Positions 17,267-27,109 of a DNA stretch of 35,283 nucleotides are shown here, one piece after another. The position numbers were made by a program, and so were the translations under genes. Under the pieces are notes generated by a model that worked only from the letters and a program-made list of their open reading frames with translations, searched no databases and was not told the origin of the DNA. This stretch comes from Ventosimonas gracilis (GTDB taxonomy: Bacteria > Pseudomonadota > Gammaproteobacteria > Pseudomonadales > Pseudomonadaceae): NCBI RefSeq assembly GCF_001580025.1, contig NZ_LSZO01000172.1:1-35283 (forward strand). Direction: 5' to 3'. The stretch's first letter is position 1, and each line of letters begins with the position of its first letter.

Positions 17267-20200
17267 TGGCTAAGCCGTTCAAGCAGTGCTTCGAGCGTAG
17301 CAAAGCGCTCTTCAATGCGCTCCATCGGGATATCTAATTTAAGCCGTGAGGTGCCTTCAAAGCGGTATTGTTTGGGCGCACTTTGTACCAGCGTAATCAG
17401 CTTTATCGGGTCTACCTGGGTGCTGGCGGCAAAGTCGATACGTGCGCCGTTTGCAGTGCAGTCAATTTTGTCGATACCCAGTGGTTCAGCCAGCAGTTTT
17501 AGCGCGGTGACGCGCAGCAGGTTGCGTGCAGGCGGCGGCAGCAGGCCAAAGCGGTCAATCATTTCGACCTGAAGTTCATCCAGCGCCGCCAGATTTTCGG
17601 CGCTGGCGATGCGTTTGTAGAGGATTAGCCGCGCCTGCACATCGGGCAGATAGTCTTCTGGGATCAGCGCGCTCAGGTGCAGGTTAATTTCTGTGCCATG
17701 CGCCAAGGGTTGTTCCAGATTGGGCTGCTCGCCTTTTTGAATGGCTTTAATCGCGCGTTCGAGCATTTCCATATAAAGGGTAAAGCCGACCGCCTGGATT
17801 TGCCCGCTCTGGCCTTCGCCCAAGAGTTCACCTGCGCCGCGAATTTCCAGGTCATGGGTCGCGAGGATAAAGCCCGCGCCTAAATCTTGTGCTCCGGCAA
17901 TCGCTTCCAGGCGGCGCTTTGCGTCGTCGGTCATTTGTTTTGGCGGCGGAGTTAAAAGATAAGCATAAGCCTGATGGTGACTGCGGCCGACCCGTCCGCG
18001 TAATTGGTGCAATTGGGCGAGGCCAAATTTATCGGCGCGGTCGATGATGATGGTATTGGCGCTGGGGATGTCGATACCGGTTTCGATAATGGTCGAAGTC
18101 ACCAGCACATTAAAACGCTTGTGGTAGAAGTCGCTCATCACCTGTTCCAGCTCGCGCTCGCGCAGTTGCCCGTGGGCAATGCCGATACGCGCTTCCACTA
18201 CTAATTCAGTTAAATCTGCCGCGCATTTTTCGATGGATTTAACCTCGTTATGCAGGTAGTAGACCTGCCCTCCGCGCAGTAATTCGCGCAGCAGCGCTTC
18301 TTTAATCGTGGCCGGATTGCTTTGCAGCACAAAGGTGCGCACCGACAGCCGCCGCGCCGGAGCGGTCGCAATAATCGATAAATCGCGCATGCCAGCGACC
18401 GCCATATTGAGCGTGCGCGGAATGGGCGTTGCGGTGAGCGTTAAAATGTCTACCTCGCTGCGCAACGCTTTTAGCTGCTCTTTTTGGCGCACGCCGAAGC
18501 GGTGTTCTTCATCGATAATAACCAGCCCCAGATTGGGAAAACGCACGTCGCTTTGCAGCAGTTTGTGCGTGCCAATCAGGATGTCGATTTTGCCGCCTTC
18601 CAGTTGTTGGCTCACTTCGGCCAAATCCTTGGCGCTTTTAAAGCGGCTCATGACCTCGACCGCAACCGGCCAATCGGCAAAGCGGTCGCGGAAGCTGTTG
18701 TAGTGCTGTTGCGCCAGCAAGGTGGTTGGCACCAGTACGGCGACCTGCTTGCCGCTGTGTACGGCGATAAAGGCCGCACGCATGGCCACTTCCGTTTTAC
18801 CAAAGCCGACATCACCGCAAATCAGCCTATCCATTGGCTTTGCTGAGAGCATATCGGCGCGTACGGCTTCAATCGCCGCTTGCTGGTCGGCGGTTTCCTC
18901 AAAGGGAAAATCCGCCGCAAAAGCCGCGTAATCCGCCGCAGGGTCGCTAAAAGCAAAACCCTCGCGGGCGGCGCGGCGGGCGTAGGTATCTAAAAGTTCG
19001 GCGGCAACGTCACGCACCTGCTGCGCGGCTTTGCGTTTGGCTTTTTGCCATTGCTCGCTGCCTAAGCGGTGCAGTGGGGCGCTGTCTGCGTCACTTCCGG
19101 CATAGCGGGCAATCAGATGAAGGCTTGCAACCGGCACATAGAGTTTGGCATCACCTGCATATTGCAGGGCGAGGAACTCAGCGCTTTGCCCGTCAAATTC
19201 CATGCTGACCAAGCCCAAATAGCGACCCACGCCGTGGTCGATATGCACCACCGGCGCACCGATGGAAAGCTCCGACAGGTTTTTAATCAGCGCATCGCCG
19301 CTGGCTTGCCCGCGAGTGCGCCGCCGCCGCTGCATAACTTGTTTGCCGAACAGGGCGCTTTCACTGATGAGCGCGACTTGTTCGGTCAAAAGGCTTTGCT
19401 CCAGCGCGGCAATGCAGATGCAAACGGGCTCGCTTGATGGGATAAATTGCGCCCAACCGGCCACTTCTTTAGGTTTTAACGGGATGCGGGAAAGTTGCGC
19501 AAGCAGCGCCTCACGTCTACCTGCGGATTCGGCGCAAAACAGCACGCGGCCTGGGTAATCCTCAATAAAACGGCGCAGCTTGGCTAAAGGTTCGCGCGCT
19601 TTGGCTTCAATCGCCACATCAGGCAAGGCGGATGTATCGGCCGTGGTAAGGTGGATTTGCGGCCAGCGTTTAAGCCTTGCAAAACAGTCTTCTACCGGTA
19701 AAAACAGTTCCGCAGGCGTTAGCAGTGGGCGCGTGCGGTCTACTCCGTATTCTTGATAGCGATTTTTCGCATCCGCCCAAAATTGCTCGGCGGCGGGCAT
19801 TAAAGCGGGCAGTAAAAAAACTTGGGTGTGTTCGGGCAGATAATCAAACAGGCTCGCGCTTTGTTCAAAAAACAGCGGCAGCCAGTATTCGATACCGGCG
19901 GGGATTAAACCGCAAGATATATCCTGATAGAGCGGGCAGCGTTGTAAATCCACTTCAAAACGTTCACGAAAACGCTTGCGAAAGGCGTTGATGCTGTCTT
20001 TATCCAGCGCAAATTCCCGCGCCGGTAGCAGCTCAATTTTTTCGACTTTATCCAGTGTGCGCTGCGTTTGTGGGTCAAAGCGACGTAGGCTTTCGATTTC
20101 ATCGTCAAACAGGTCAATCCGCAGCGGCAGGCGGCTGCCCATCGGGAATAAATCCAAAATCGCCCCGCGCACGGCAAATTCGCCGTGCTCGTAGACGCTA

Positions 20201-20673
20201 TCGACCTGCCTGTAACCGGCAGCGGCAAGACGCAGGCGCATGGTCTCGCGGTCGAGCTTTTGCCCGACATCCAACAGCAGGCTTTGTCCCAACAAAAATG
20301 ACGGCGGTGCAAGGCGTTGCAACGCCGTTGCAATCGGCACTACCAGCACGCCACTTTGCGTTTGCGGCAAGCGGTAAAGCGTGGCTAAACGCTGCGAAAT
20401 AATGTCCTGATGCGGGGAAAACACATCGTAAGGCAGGGTTTCCCAATCGGGAAAATGCAATACCGGCAACTCCTGCGCAAAAAAGCGCAGCTCTTCAGAC
20501 AGCCGTTCAGCGCTGGCGCTGCCTTCGGTCAAAAGCAGACAAAAGCGCCCGCTTTTTTTGACCGCCTCGCTGATGGCAAGCGCCTGCGCAGCGCCAGCCA
20601 AAGGTGGCCAGTGCTGGCACCGGGACAAATTGGCAGGGTAGGGCAGGTCGAAAATAGGCAAGGACACGGGCAC
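17263..20673 (-). CDS. mfd: transcription-repair coupling factor Mfd
   Basis: The 1136-residue Mfd recognises stalled RNA polymerase, pushes it off with its translocase and recruits UvrA. The N-terminal UvrB-like modules carry the DWETLPYDVFSPHQDIISQRL block; the RNA-polymerase-interacting region follows (GAPVVHIDHGVGRYLGL, about residues 475-490). The RecG-like motor has GDVGFGKTEVAMRAAF (Walker A, about 615-625), DEEHRFG (Walker B), TLTATPIPRTL and the RGRVGRS motif VI. The C-terminal TRCF domain (ERFATLEALLE...) is complete. Length is typical. It is first in a run mfd-fliJ-like-ilvD and its promoter lies in 20674-20882, divergent from tolC. Confidence 0.97.
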   Translation of the reverse strand: MPVSLPIFDLPYPANLSRCQHWPPLAGAAQALAISEAVKKSGRFCLLLTEGSASAERLSEELRFFAQELPVLHFPDWETLPYDVFSPHQDIISQRLATLYRLPQTQSGVLVVPIATALQRLAPPSFLLGQSLLLDVGQKLDRETMRLRLAAAGYRQVDSVYEHGEFAVRGAILDLFPMGSRLPLRIDLFDDEIESLRRFDPQTQRTLDKVEKIELLPAREFALDKDSINAFRKRFRERFEVDLQRCPLYQDISCGLIPAGIEYWLPLFFEQSASLFDYLPEHTQVFLLPALMPAAEQFWADAKNRYQEYGVDRTRPLLTPAELFLPVEDCFARLKRWPQIHLTTADTSALPDVAIEAKAREPLAKLRRFIEDYPGRVLFCAESAGRREALLAQLSRIPLKPKEVAGWAQFIPSSEPVCICIAALEQSLLTEQVALISESALFGKQVMQRRRRTRGQASGDALIKNLSELSIGAPVVHIDHGVGRYLGLVSMEFDGQSAEFLALQYAGDAKLYVPVASLHLIARYAGSDADSAPLHRLGSEQWQKAKRKAAQQVRDVAAELLDTYARRAAREGFAFSDPAADYAAFAADFPFEETADQQAAIEAVRADMLSAKPMDRLICGDVGFGKTEVAMRAAFIAVHSGKQVAVLVPTTLLAQQHYNSFRDRFADWPVAVEVMSRFKSAKDLAEVSQQLEGGKIDILIGTHKLLQSDVRFPNLGLVIIDEEHRFGVRQKEQLKALRSEVDILTLTATPIPRTLNMAVAGMRDLSIIATAPARRLSVRTFVLQSNPATIKEALLRELLRGGQVYYLHNEVKSIEKCAADLTELVVEARIGIAHGQLRERELEQVMSDFYHKRFNVLVTSTIIETGIDIPSANTIIIDRADKFGLAQLHQLRGRVGRSHHQAYAYLLTPPPKQMTDDAKRRLEAIAGAQDLGAGFILATHDLEIRGAGELLGEGQSGQIQAVGFTLYMEMLERAIKAIQKGEQPNLEQPLAHGTEINLHLSALIPEDYLPDVQARLILYKRIASAENLAALDELQVEMIDRFGLLPPPARNLLRVTALKLLAEPLGIDKIDCTANGARIDFAASTQVDPIKLITLVQSAPKQYRFEGTSRLKLDIPMERIEERFATLEALLERLSQ

Positions 20674-20730
20674 TTAAGTGTTGGCAAAAAAGAAAGGCGC
20701 GGATTGTAACCTAAGGCATTGCACAGTCTT

Positions 20731-20757
20731 ACTCTCTCAACCATTGGTGGGAGAGGG
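20731..20757. repeat. imperfect CTCTC/GAGAG palindrome between mfd and tolC
   Basis: A CTCTCTCAACC arm (20733-20743) faces GGTGGGAGAG (20747-20756) with mismatches. Its right arm GGTGGGAGAGGG resembles the GTGGGAGAGGGG arm of the palindrome at 3773-3814. It lies in the divergent mfd/tolC upstream region, unlike the other copies, which lie downstream of genes. Confidence 0.4.
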
Positions 20758-20882
20758 AAAACAACGCTAAACATCTGCTTGACCGCCTTATTGGCAAACC
20801 GTAGCCTTGCTCGACCAGTAGTAAAGGTCTGCCTGCCCGCCGGAATTAGCAGGCTATAAAAATTAGCAGGAGAGTACTTAAT

Positions 20883-22397
20883 ATGCCGTACAGATTTGCC
20901 TTGATACCCGCTTTATTACCGTTGACCTTGACTGTTGCCCTGCAAAGTGCCCTTGCGGCGGAAAATGAGCGCGCCGATTTGGTCAGTATCTGGCGTGAAG
21001 CGGTGCAGAGCAATCCGGATATACTCGCTGCGCGCGCCAACTACCAAGCCATTCGCGAAATTGTGCCGCAAGCGCGCGCCGGGCTGTTACCGCAACTGGG
21101 CGCGGGGGCCAGCTTCTCTACTAATCAAACCAAGCTTGATACGCCAGAGCGTAAAGTAAAGCGCAGCGGCCTGCTCTGGCAGGCAAATTTGAACCAGCCG
21201 TTATTCCATATTGACCGTTGGTTTGGCTTTAAAGCGGCCAAAGCCACCGATGAACAAGCGCTGCTGCAATTATCTGCCGCTGAACAAAATCTGATTATGC
21301 AAAGCGCCGAGGCTTACTTCGCGGTGCTACGTGCACAAGACAACCTCGCCTCCACCCGCGCCGAAGAGGCGGCTTTCAAGCGCCAGCGCGACTTGGCCGA
21401 GCAGCGCTTTGCCGTGGGTTTGGGCGACCGTACCGACATGCTGCAAGCGCAAGCGGTGCATGACGGTGCACAAGCCGCGCGGATTATCGCCGAGCGTTTG
21501 GTCGATGATGCCTTTGAAGCCTTAAGCCAATTGACCGGACAGCAGTATCGGGCGCTGGAAGGCATTCGCCACAGCCTGCCGATACTGCCACCGACCCCGG
21601 CCGATGCCAGCGCTTGGGTCGATGCCGCCATGCAGCAAAACCTTGAACTGCTCGCCAGCCAGCACGGTATCAATGCCGCCGTGCAAAGGGTGCGGCAGAA
21701 TAAAAGTGACCACCTGCCCACGCTAGATGCACTCGCGCAGTATCAACGAGGCGACAACGACCGCTTAGGTTTTACCAATAGCGGCATGGCACCGCGCTAC
21801 AGTGGGGACGTCGAACAAAGCGCCATTGGTCTGCAACTGAATATCCCGATTTACAGTGGCGGCTTAACCAGCGCCCGCGTGCGCGAAGCCACGGCCAGGT
21901 TAACCCAGGCCGAACAACTCAGCGAAAGCCTGCAACGGCGCGTGGTGCAAAACGCCCGCAACCTGTACCGCGCGGTCAATGCCGATGTGGCGACGGTGCA
22001 GGCACGCAAACAGGCGATTGTCTCCAGCCAAAGCGCACTGGAAGTGACCGAAGCGAGCTACGAATTAGGCACGCGCACTATTCTTGACTTGGTTGAAGTA
22101 CAGCGCCAGTTGTACGGCGCGGTGCGCAACTATAACGATGCCCGCTACGACTACATTCTCGACAATCTACGCTTAAAGCAGGCCGCTGGCACCTTAAGTC
22201 CGGATGACTTGTCCGCTCTCGCCGAATACCTAAAGCCGGACTACGACCCGGATCAAGACTTTCTGCCGCCGGATTTGTCGGAATACTCCATCTATGAGAT
22301 GGAAAACAAACTGGCCGCCGTACCCGTGCAGAGTCTTAGCCCGCAGCATCAATCGCTGCTCTTGCCGTTGGGCGGGCTTTCGCGCTCAGCGCCGTAA
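20883..22397 (+). CDS. tolC: TolC-family outer-membrane channel
   Basis: The 504-residue outer-membrane efflux/type I secretion channel has an N-terminal signal peptide ending near ALAAEN (about residue 26), followed by the duplicated OEP domains: WREAVQSNPDILAARANYQA and AEAYFAVLRAQDNLAS in the first half, VREATARLTQAEQLSE and SQSALEVTEASYELGTRTILDLVEVQRQLY in the second. LLPQLGAGASF and LNIPIYSGGLTSARV are characteristic of TolC itself. AGGAG lies about 10 nt before ATG 20883. It has no inner-membrane pump or adaptor gene beside it, so it probably serves several exporters. The C-terminal 60 residues are Pro/Leu-rich and not conserved. Confidence 0.9.
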   Translation: MPYRFALIPALLPLTLTVALQSALAAENERADLVSIWREAVQSNPDILAARANYQAIREIVPQARAGLLPQLGAGASFSTNQTKLDTPERKVKRSGLLWQANLNQPLFHIDRWFGFKAAKATDEQALLQLSAAEQNLIMQSAEAYFAVLRAQDNLASTRAEEAAFKRQRDLAEQRFAVGLGDRTDMLQAQAVHDGAQAARIIAERLVDDAFEALSQLTGQQYRALEGIRHSLPILPPTPADASAWVDAAMQQNLELLASQHGINAAVQRVRQNKSDHLPTLDALAQYQRGDNDRLGFTNSGMAPRYSGDVEQSAIGLQLNIPIYSGGLTSARVREATARLTQAEQLSESLQRRVVQNARNLYRAVNADVATVQARKQAIVSSQSALEVTEASYELGTRTILDLVEVQRQLYGAVRNYNDARYDYILDNLRLKQAAGTLSPDDLSALAEYLKPDYDPDQDFLPPDLSEYSIYEMENKLAAVPVQSLSPQHQSLLLPLGGLSRSAP

Positions 22398-22449
22398 TTT
22401 GCCATCACGTCCGCTTTGCCGGCGGGCGTTTTAATAAAAGAGAAACCAC

Positions 22450-23328
22450 TTGTCCGCACTGCTAAGCCTGCTCAGTACCCGCGTTATTGACCCGCCGTTA
22501 TCCGCTTTGCACAGCCTTTGCGAACGCCAAGGTTTGACCGCTTCACTGCCGCGCCGCTTGTCTTTGGGTTGTTTTGAGTGGCAGCTTCGCGGCCATCCAC
22601 AAGATTTAGCGGCGCTGCGCACGGATTTGCAAATGCTTGCCGATAAGCAATCGATTGACCTGGTTTATCAAGCCGACAGCGCCGCCCGAAAGCACTACCG
22701 ACTGGCCGTGTTTGATATGGATTCGACCTTAATCAAGGCCGAAGTGATCGATGAGCTGGCACGTGAAGCGGGCGTATTTGCCGAGGTGGCCGCATTGACC
22801 GAACGCGCCATGCGCGGCGAGATCGACTTTCGGCAAAGTTTTACCGCCCGCCTTGCCCTGCTAAGGGGGCTGCCAGAAAGCGCACTGCAAACTGTATTTG
22901 AGCGTTTGCGCTTAATGGATGGGGCAGAGCGTCTGTTTGCCGGACTAAAACCACTTGGCATTAAAACCGCCATCCTTTCCGGCGGTTTTGACTACTTTGC
23001 GCGAGGATTGCAGCAGCGCTTAGGGATTGACTGGATACTGGCCAACGAGCTGGAGATTAAGGACGGCAAGCTAACCGGTATGGCCGGGCAGAAGATAGTC
23101 GATGCCAACGCCAAAGCGCAGCGTTTAAGCGAGTTGGCGCAGCAACAAGGCGTACAGCTCTCGCAGTGCATTGCTGTAGGCGACGGTGCCAACGACCTGC
23201 CCATGTTAAAACTGGCTGGACTTGGCATTGCCTATCACGCCAAACCCAAAGTCAAAGCACAGGCGCAGCACGCCATCTCCCACTTTGGGCTGGACGGCCT
23301 GCTGTATTTGTTGGGGCTGGCTGGGTAG
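22450..23328 (+). CDS. serB: phosphoserine phosphatase
   Basis: The 292-residue HAD phosphatase converts phosphoserine to serine, the last step of serine synthesis. The catalytic motif is FDMDSTL (D89 and D91), motif II is ILSGGFDYFARGL, and motifs III/IV are GDGANDLPMLKLAGLGIAYHAKP. The N-terminal 80 residues form a short ACT-like regulatory segment. I accept a TTG start at 22450: AAGAG lies 7 nt upstream and the next in-frame ATG would remove most of that segment. It is shorter than the two-ACT SerB of many pseudomonads. Its stop TAG is built from the TA target site plus the first G of the MITE. Confidence 0.93.
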   Translation: MSALLSLLSTRVIDPPLSALHSLCERQGLTASLPRRLSLGCFEWQLRGHPQDLAALRTDLQMLADKQSIDLVYQADSAARKHYRLAVFDMDSTLIKAEVIDELAREAGVFAEVAALTERAMRGEIDFRQSFTARLALLRGLPESALQTVFERLRLMDGAERLFAGLKPLGIKTAILSGGFDYFARGLQQRLGIDWILANELEIKDGKLTGMAGQKIVDANAKAQRLSELAQQQGVQLSQCIAVGDGANDLPMLKLAGLGIAYHAKPKVKAQAQHAISHFGLDGLLYLLGLAG

Positions 23329-23592
23329 GGTCTGTTCCCGCTTCAAACGTGGCCGCGACGGAGACAGATTTTGCGCGCAGCAAGGCGCGAGAAGAGAAAT
23401 TTGCTCATGCAAATGAACGACGAGCAACACAGCGGCGCGAAAAATCTGCCCCGTCCCTTCGGGCTGCGCCCAAAATTTCGCCATACGGCGTTGCAGCACT
23501 TGCCAAGGTTGTACACATTGGCTGCATGCTGCGCCTAGTTTGGCGAAATTTTGAGCAGCAGCGCGGCTCGCGTTTGAAGCGGGAACAGACCC
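23328..23592. mobile_element. 265-bp MITE related to the IS5-family element
   Basis: A perfect 22-bp terminal inverted repeat begins GGGTCTGTTCCCGCTTCAAA (23328 on, and in reverse from 23592) and is flanked by TA at 23326-23327 and 23593-23594. The outer 13 bp, and 16 of 17 with one C/T change, equal the ends of the IS5-type element at 32940-33794, so that transposase could move it in trans. It codes for nothing. The interior folds into two imperfect hairpins: arms 23357-23378 / 23435-23455, and CAAAATTTCGCCA (23471-23483) / TGGCGAAATTTTG (23541-23553). A relic lies at 936-1017. Confidence 0.85.
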
Positions 23593-24410
23593 TATCTCCC
23601 GCGTAACTCTTTTAAAACGGCGCGGCTGTCTGGCCTGATGCCGCGCCAGAGGAAGAAGGCTTCGGCGGCTTGTTCAACCAGCATGCCAAGGCCATCGGCA
23701 TTGACCAGCGCACCCTGTATGCCAGCCCATTGTTGAAACAGGGTGGGCGTTTTGCTGTAGAGCATGTCGTAGCAAGCACCTTGGTCTTGCAGTAAACCGT
23801 CTGGCAACGGCGGCAGTTCACCGGCAAGGCTTGCGCTGGTGGCGTTGATAATCAGCTCAAAGGGTTGTTCGCGGGATAAATCGGCAAAACCACAGACACG
23901 CAAAGGACCCAGCGTGGCGAACTCGTCCAGCAGATTTCGCGCTTTATCCAAGCTGCGATTGGCAATCACTAATTCGCCAGGATTTTCGCCCAGCAGTGGC
24001 TCAAGTACGCCACGCGCGGCACCGCCAGCACCCAGCAGCAAAATGCGCCGCCCTTTTAATGGCAGCGCAAGGTTTTGCGTTAAATCGCGCAGCAGTCCCG
24101 CGCCATCGGTGTTATCGCCTAGCCGCTTGCCATCAGGCTTACGAATAAGCGTATTGACCGCAGCGGCGCGCCTGGCGCGCTCAGTCAACTCATCACAGAG
24201 CCGGTAAGCATCCTGCTTAAACGGCACGGTGATATTGCATCCTTTGCCGCCTTGTGCAAAAAAATCAGCAAGACTTTCGGCAAAACCGTCCAGCGGCGCA
24301 AGAATGGCGCGGTAATGCAGGTTTTGCCCGCACTGCTCGGCAAATTGCAGGTGAATGTGCGGCGATAGGCTATGGCTAATGGGATTGCCAAATACGGCGT
24401 ACATATCCAT
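23592..24410 (-). CDS. aroE: shikimate dehydrogenase (NADP+)
   Basis: This 272-residue AroE reduces 3-dehydroshikimate to shikimate in aromatic amino-acid synthesis. [16 protein letters not shown] holds the substrate-binding serines, TVPFKQDAY the catalytic lysine, NTDGAGLL the substrate aspartate, and [11 protein letters not shown] plus NRSLDKA the NADP site. I chose the ATG at 24410, nine bases after GAGGG; a TTG at 24419 and an ATG at 24404 are alternatives. It follows hemF on the same strand (24-bp gap). Its TAG stop is made by the target TA and the edge of the MITE, mirroring serB on the other side. Confidence 0.93.
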   Translation of the reverse strand: MDMYAVFGNPISHSLSPHIHLQFAEQCGQNLHYRAILAPLDGFAESLADFFAQGGKGCNITVPFKQDAYRLCDELTERARRAAAVNTLIRKPDGKRLGDNTDGAGLLRDLTQNLALPLKGRRILLLGAGGAARGVLEPLLGENPGELVIANRSLDKARNLLDEFATLGPLRVCGFADLSREQPFELIINATSASLAGELPPLPDGLLQDQGACYDMLYSKTPTLFQQWAGIQGALVNADGLGMLVEQAAEAFFLWRGIRPDSRAVLKELRGR

Positions 24411-24434
24411 CGGCGGCAACCCTCTCCTAAGCCC

Positions 24435-25415
<981 letters not shown>

Positions 25416-25436
25416 TCAAAATAAAGGATTGGTTTT

Positions 25437-26414
25437 ATGTCCATGCGTATCCAGTTTTCCCACCACGGCGGTATCGAGGTACTTCAATACCTCAGCTATC
25501 AACCTGCGCCGCTGGGCGCACAAGAGGTACTGGTTAAAAACCACGCCATCGGCCTTAATTTTATCGACATTTATTACCGCAGCGGCCTGTATCCGCCGCC
25601 CGCCTTGCCGTCCGGGCTTGGCAGCGAAGGGGCGGGCGTGGTGGCCGCCATCGGCAGTGAGGTTAAGGATTTTCAAGTGGGTGAGCGGGTCGCCTACGCG
25701 ACCGCGCCGCTGGGTGCGTACAGCCAGTTGCATGCCGTGCCTGCCGATAAATTGGTCAAACTGCCAGATGCCATCAGTTTTGAACAAGCCGCCGCGGTGA
25801 TGCTTAAAGGCTTAACCGTGCAATATCTGCTACGGCAGACTTATCCCGTTAAAGCGGGAGAAACCATCCTTTGGCACGCCGCTGCGGGTGGGGTGGGTTT
25901 GCTTGCCTGCCAGTGGGCAAAGGCTTTGGGCGTTAAGTTAATCGGTACGGTCTCTTCAGCGCAAAAAGCACAAAGCGCAAAAGCCGCTGGTGCTTGGCAA
26001 GTGATTGATTACAGCCGCGAAGATGTTGCCGCACGGGTGCTAGAGCTTACCCAAGAGGCAAAATGCCCGGTGGTTTACGACTCGGTCGGCAAGGACACTT
26101 GGGAAACCTCGCTTGATTGCCTTGCCCCACGCGGTCTTTTGGTCAGCTTTGGCAATGCCTCAGGCTCGGTGGAAGGGGTGAACCTTGGCACGCTCACGCA
26201 AAAAGGCTCAATCTATATCACTCGCCCAACGTTGTTTCATTACGCCAATAACGCCAAAAACTTGCGGCAAATGGCCGCTGAATTATTTGAACTCATGAAA
26301 AGCGGGCAGATTAAAGCGCATATTGGTGCTCGTTATCCGCTTGCCGATGCGCCGCAGGCGCAAGCACAACTCGCCGCCCGCAAAACCCAAGGCTCAAGTA
26401 TTTTGCTGCCTTAG
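25437..26414 (+). CDS. qorA: NADPH:quinone oxidoreductase (zeta-crystallin type)
   Basis: This 325-residue zinc-free medium-chain reductase of the QOR family reduces quinones with NADPH. It has the family opening (IQFSHHGGIEVLQYL), NHAIGLNFIDIYYRSGLYP, LGSEGAGVV, and the nucleotide-binding HAAAGGVGLLACQWAKALG (about 142-160). Zinc ligands of alcohol dehydrogenases are absent. AAGGA precedes ATG 25437 by 9 nt. It is divergent from hemF, an arrangement I recall from Pseudomonas, and is followed by ribE after only 12 bp, so the three plus-strand genes qorA-ribE-ribB are likely one transcript. Confidence 0.9.
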   Translation: MSMRIQFSHHGGIEVLQYLSYQPAPLGAQEVLVKNHAIGLNFIDIYYRSGLYPPPALPSGLGSEGAGVVAAIGSEVKDFQVGERVAYATAPLGAYSQLHAVPADKLVKLPDAISFEQAAAVMLKGLTVQYLLRQTYPVKAGETILWHAAAGGVGLLACQWAKALGVKLIGTVSSAQKAQSAKAAGAWQVIDYSREDVAARVLELTQEAKCPVVYDSVGKDTWETSLDCLAPRGLLVSFGNASGSVEGVNLGTLTQKGSIYITRPTLFHYANNAKNLRQMAAELFELMKSGQIKAHIGARYPLADAPQAQAQLAARKTQGSSILLP

Positions 26415-26426
26415 TAAGGAATAACG

Positions 26427-27074
26427 ATGTTTACCGGCATTATTGAAGCCATCGGCCAATTACGCTCGCGCCAAGATAAAGGCGGCGACTGTCGTATTGA
26501 GATTGCCAGCAGGGCGCTTGATTTATCGGATACCAAGCCAGGCGACAGCATCGCCGTTAACGGCGTTTGCCTGACCGTAACCGAATGTTTAACAGATGGC
26601 TTTTGCGCCGATGTCAGCCGCGAGACGCTAAGCCATACCACTATCGGCCATTTGCGCACAGGCAGTTTGCTTAATCTGGAAAAAGCACTGCTGGCCACTT
26701 CGCGCTTAGGCGGACACTTGGTCAGTGGTCATGTCGATGCTGTGGGCGAGGTGCTCTCAAGAAAAGACAATGCCCGTGCGGTGGAGTTTCGTATTCGCGC
26801 ACCAAGAGAGCTTGCCAAATATATCGCGCATAAAGGCTCAATTACCGTCGATGGCACCAGTTTGACGGTCAATGCAGTCAGCGGCGCAGAATTTGCTTTA
26901 ACCCTTATCCCGCACACCATAGCGCTCACCATCAGCCAGCATTACCAAGCAGGCACAAAGGTTAATTTGGAAGTGGATTTGCTCGCGCGTTATTTAGAGC
27001 GATTACTACAAGCTGAAAAGCCTGCCAGTGGCACCATTACCGAACATTTTCTTGGTGAGCACGGTTATTTGTAA
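26427..27074 (+). CDS. ribE: riboflavin synthase, alpha chain
   Basis: The 215-residue enzyme dismutates two molecules of 6,7-dimethyl-8-ribityllumazine to riboflavin plus the pyrimidine precursor. It shows the two-fold lumazine-binding repeat: MFTGIIEAIG with SIAVNGVCLTVT in the first half, and LVSGHVDAVGEV with SITVDGTSLTVN in the second. Length is typical. AAGGA lies 8 nt before ATG 26427. No FMN riboswitch fits in the 12-bp gap to the upstream gene. It stands 35 bp before the RibB gene. Confidence 0.94.
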   Translation: MFTGIIEAIGQLRSRQDKGGDCRIEIASRALDLSDTKPGDSIAVNGVCLTVTECLTDGFCADVSRETLSHTTIGHLRTGSLLNLEKALLATSRLGGHLVSGHVDAVGEVLSRKDNARAVEFRIRAPRELAKYIAHKGSITVDGTSLTVNAVSGAEFALTLIPHTIALTISQHYQAGTKVNLEVDLLARYLERLLQAEKPASGTITEHFLGEHGYL

Positions 27075-27109
27075 CTTCTTTCCTCCCCGCCCCTTTACGG
27101 CATGGTTTT

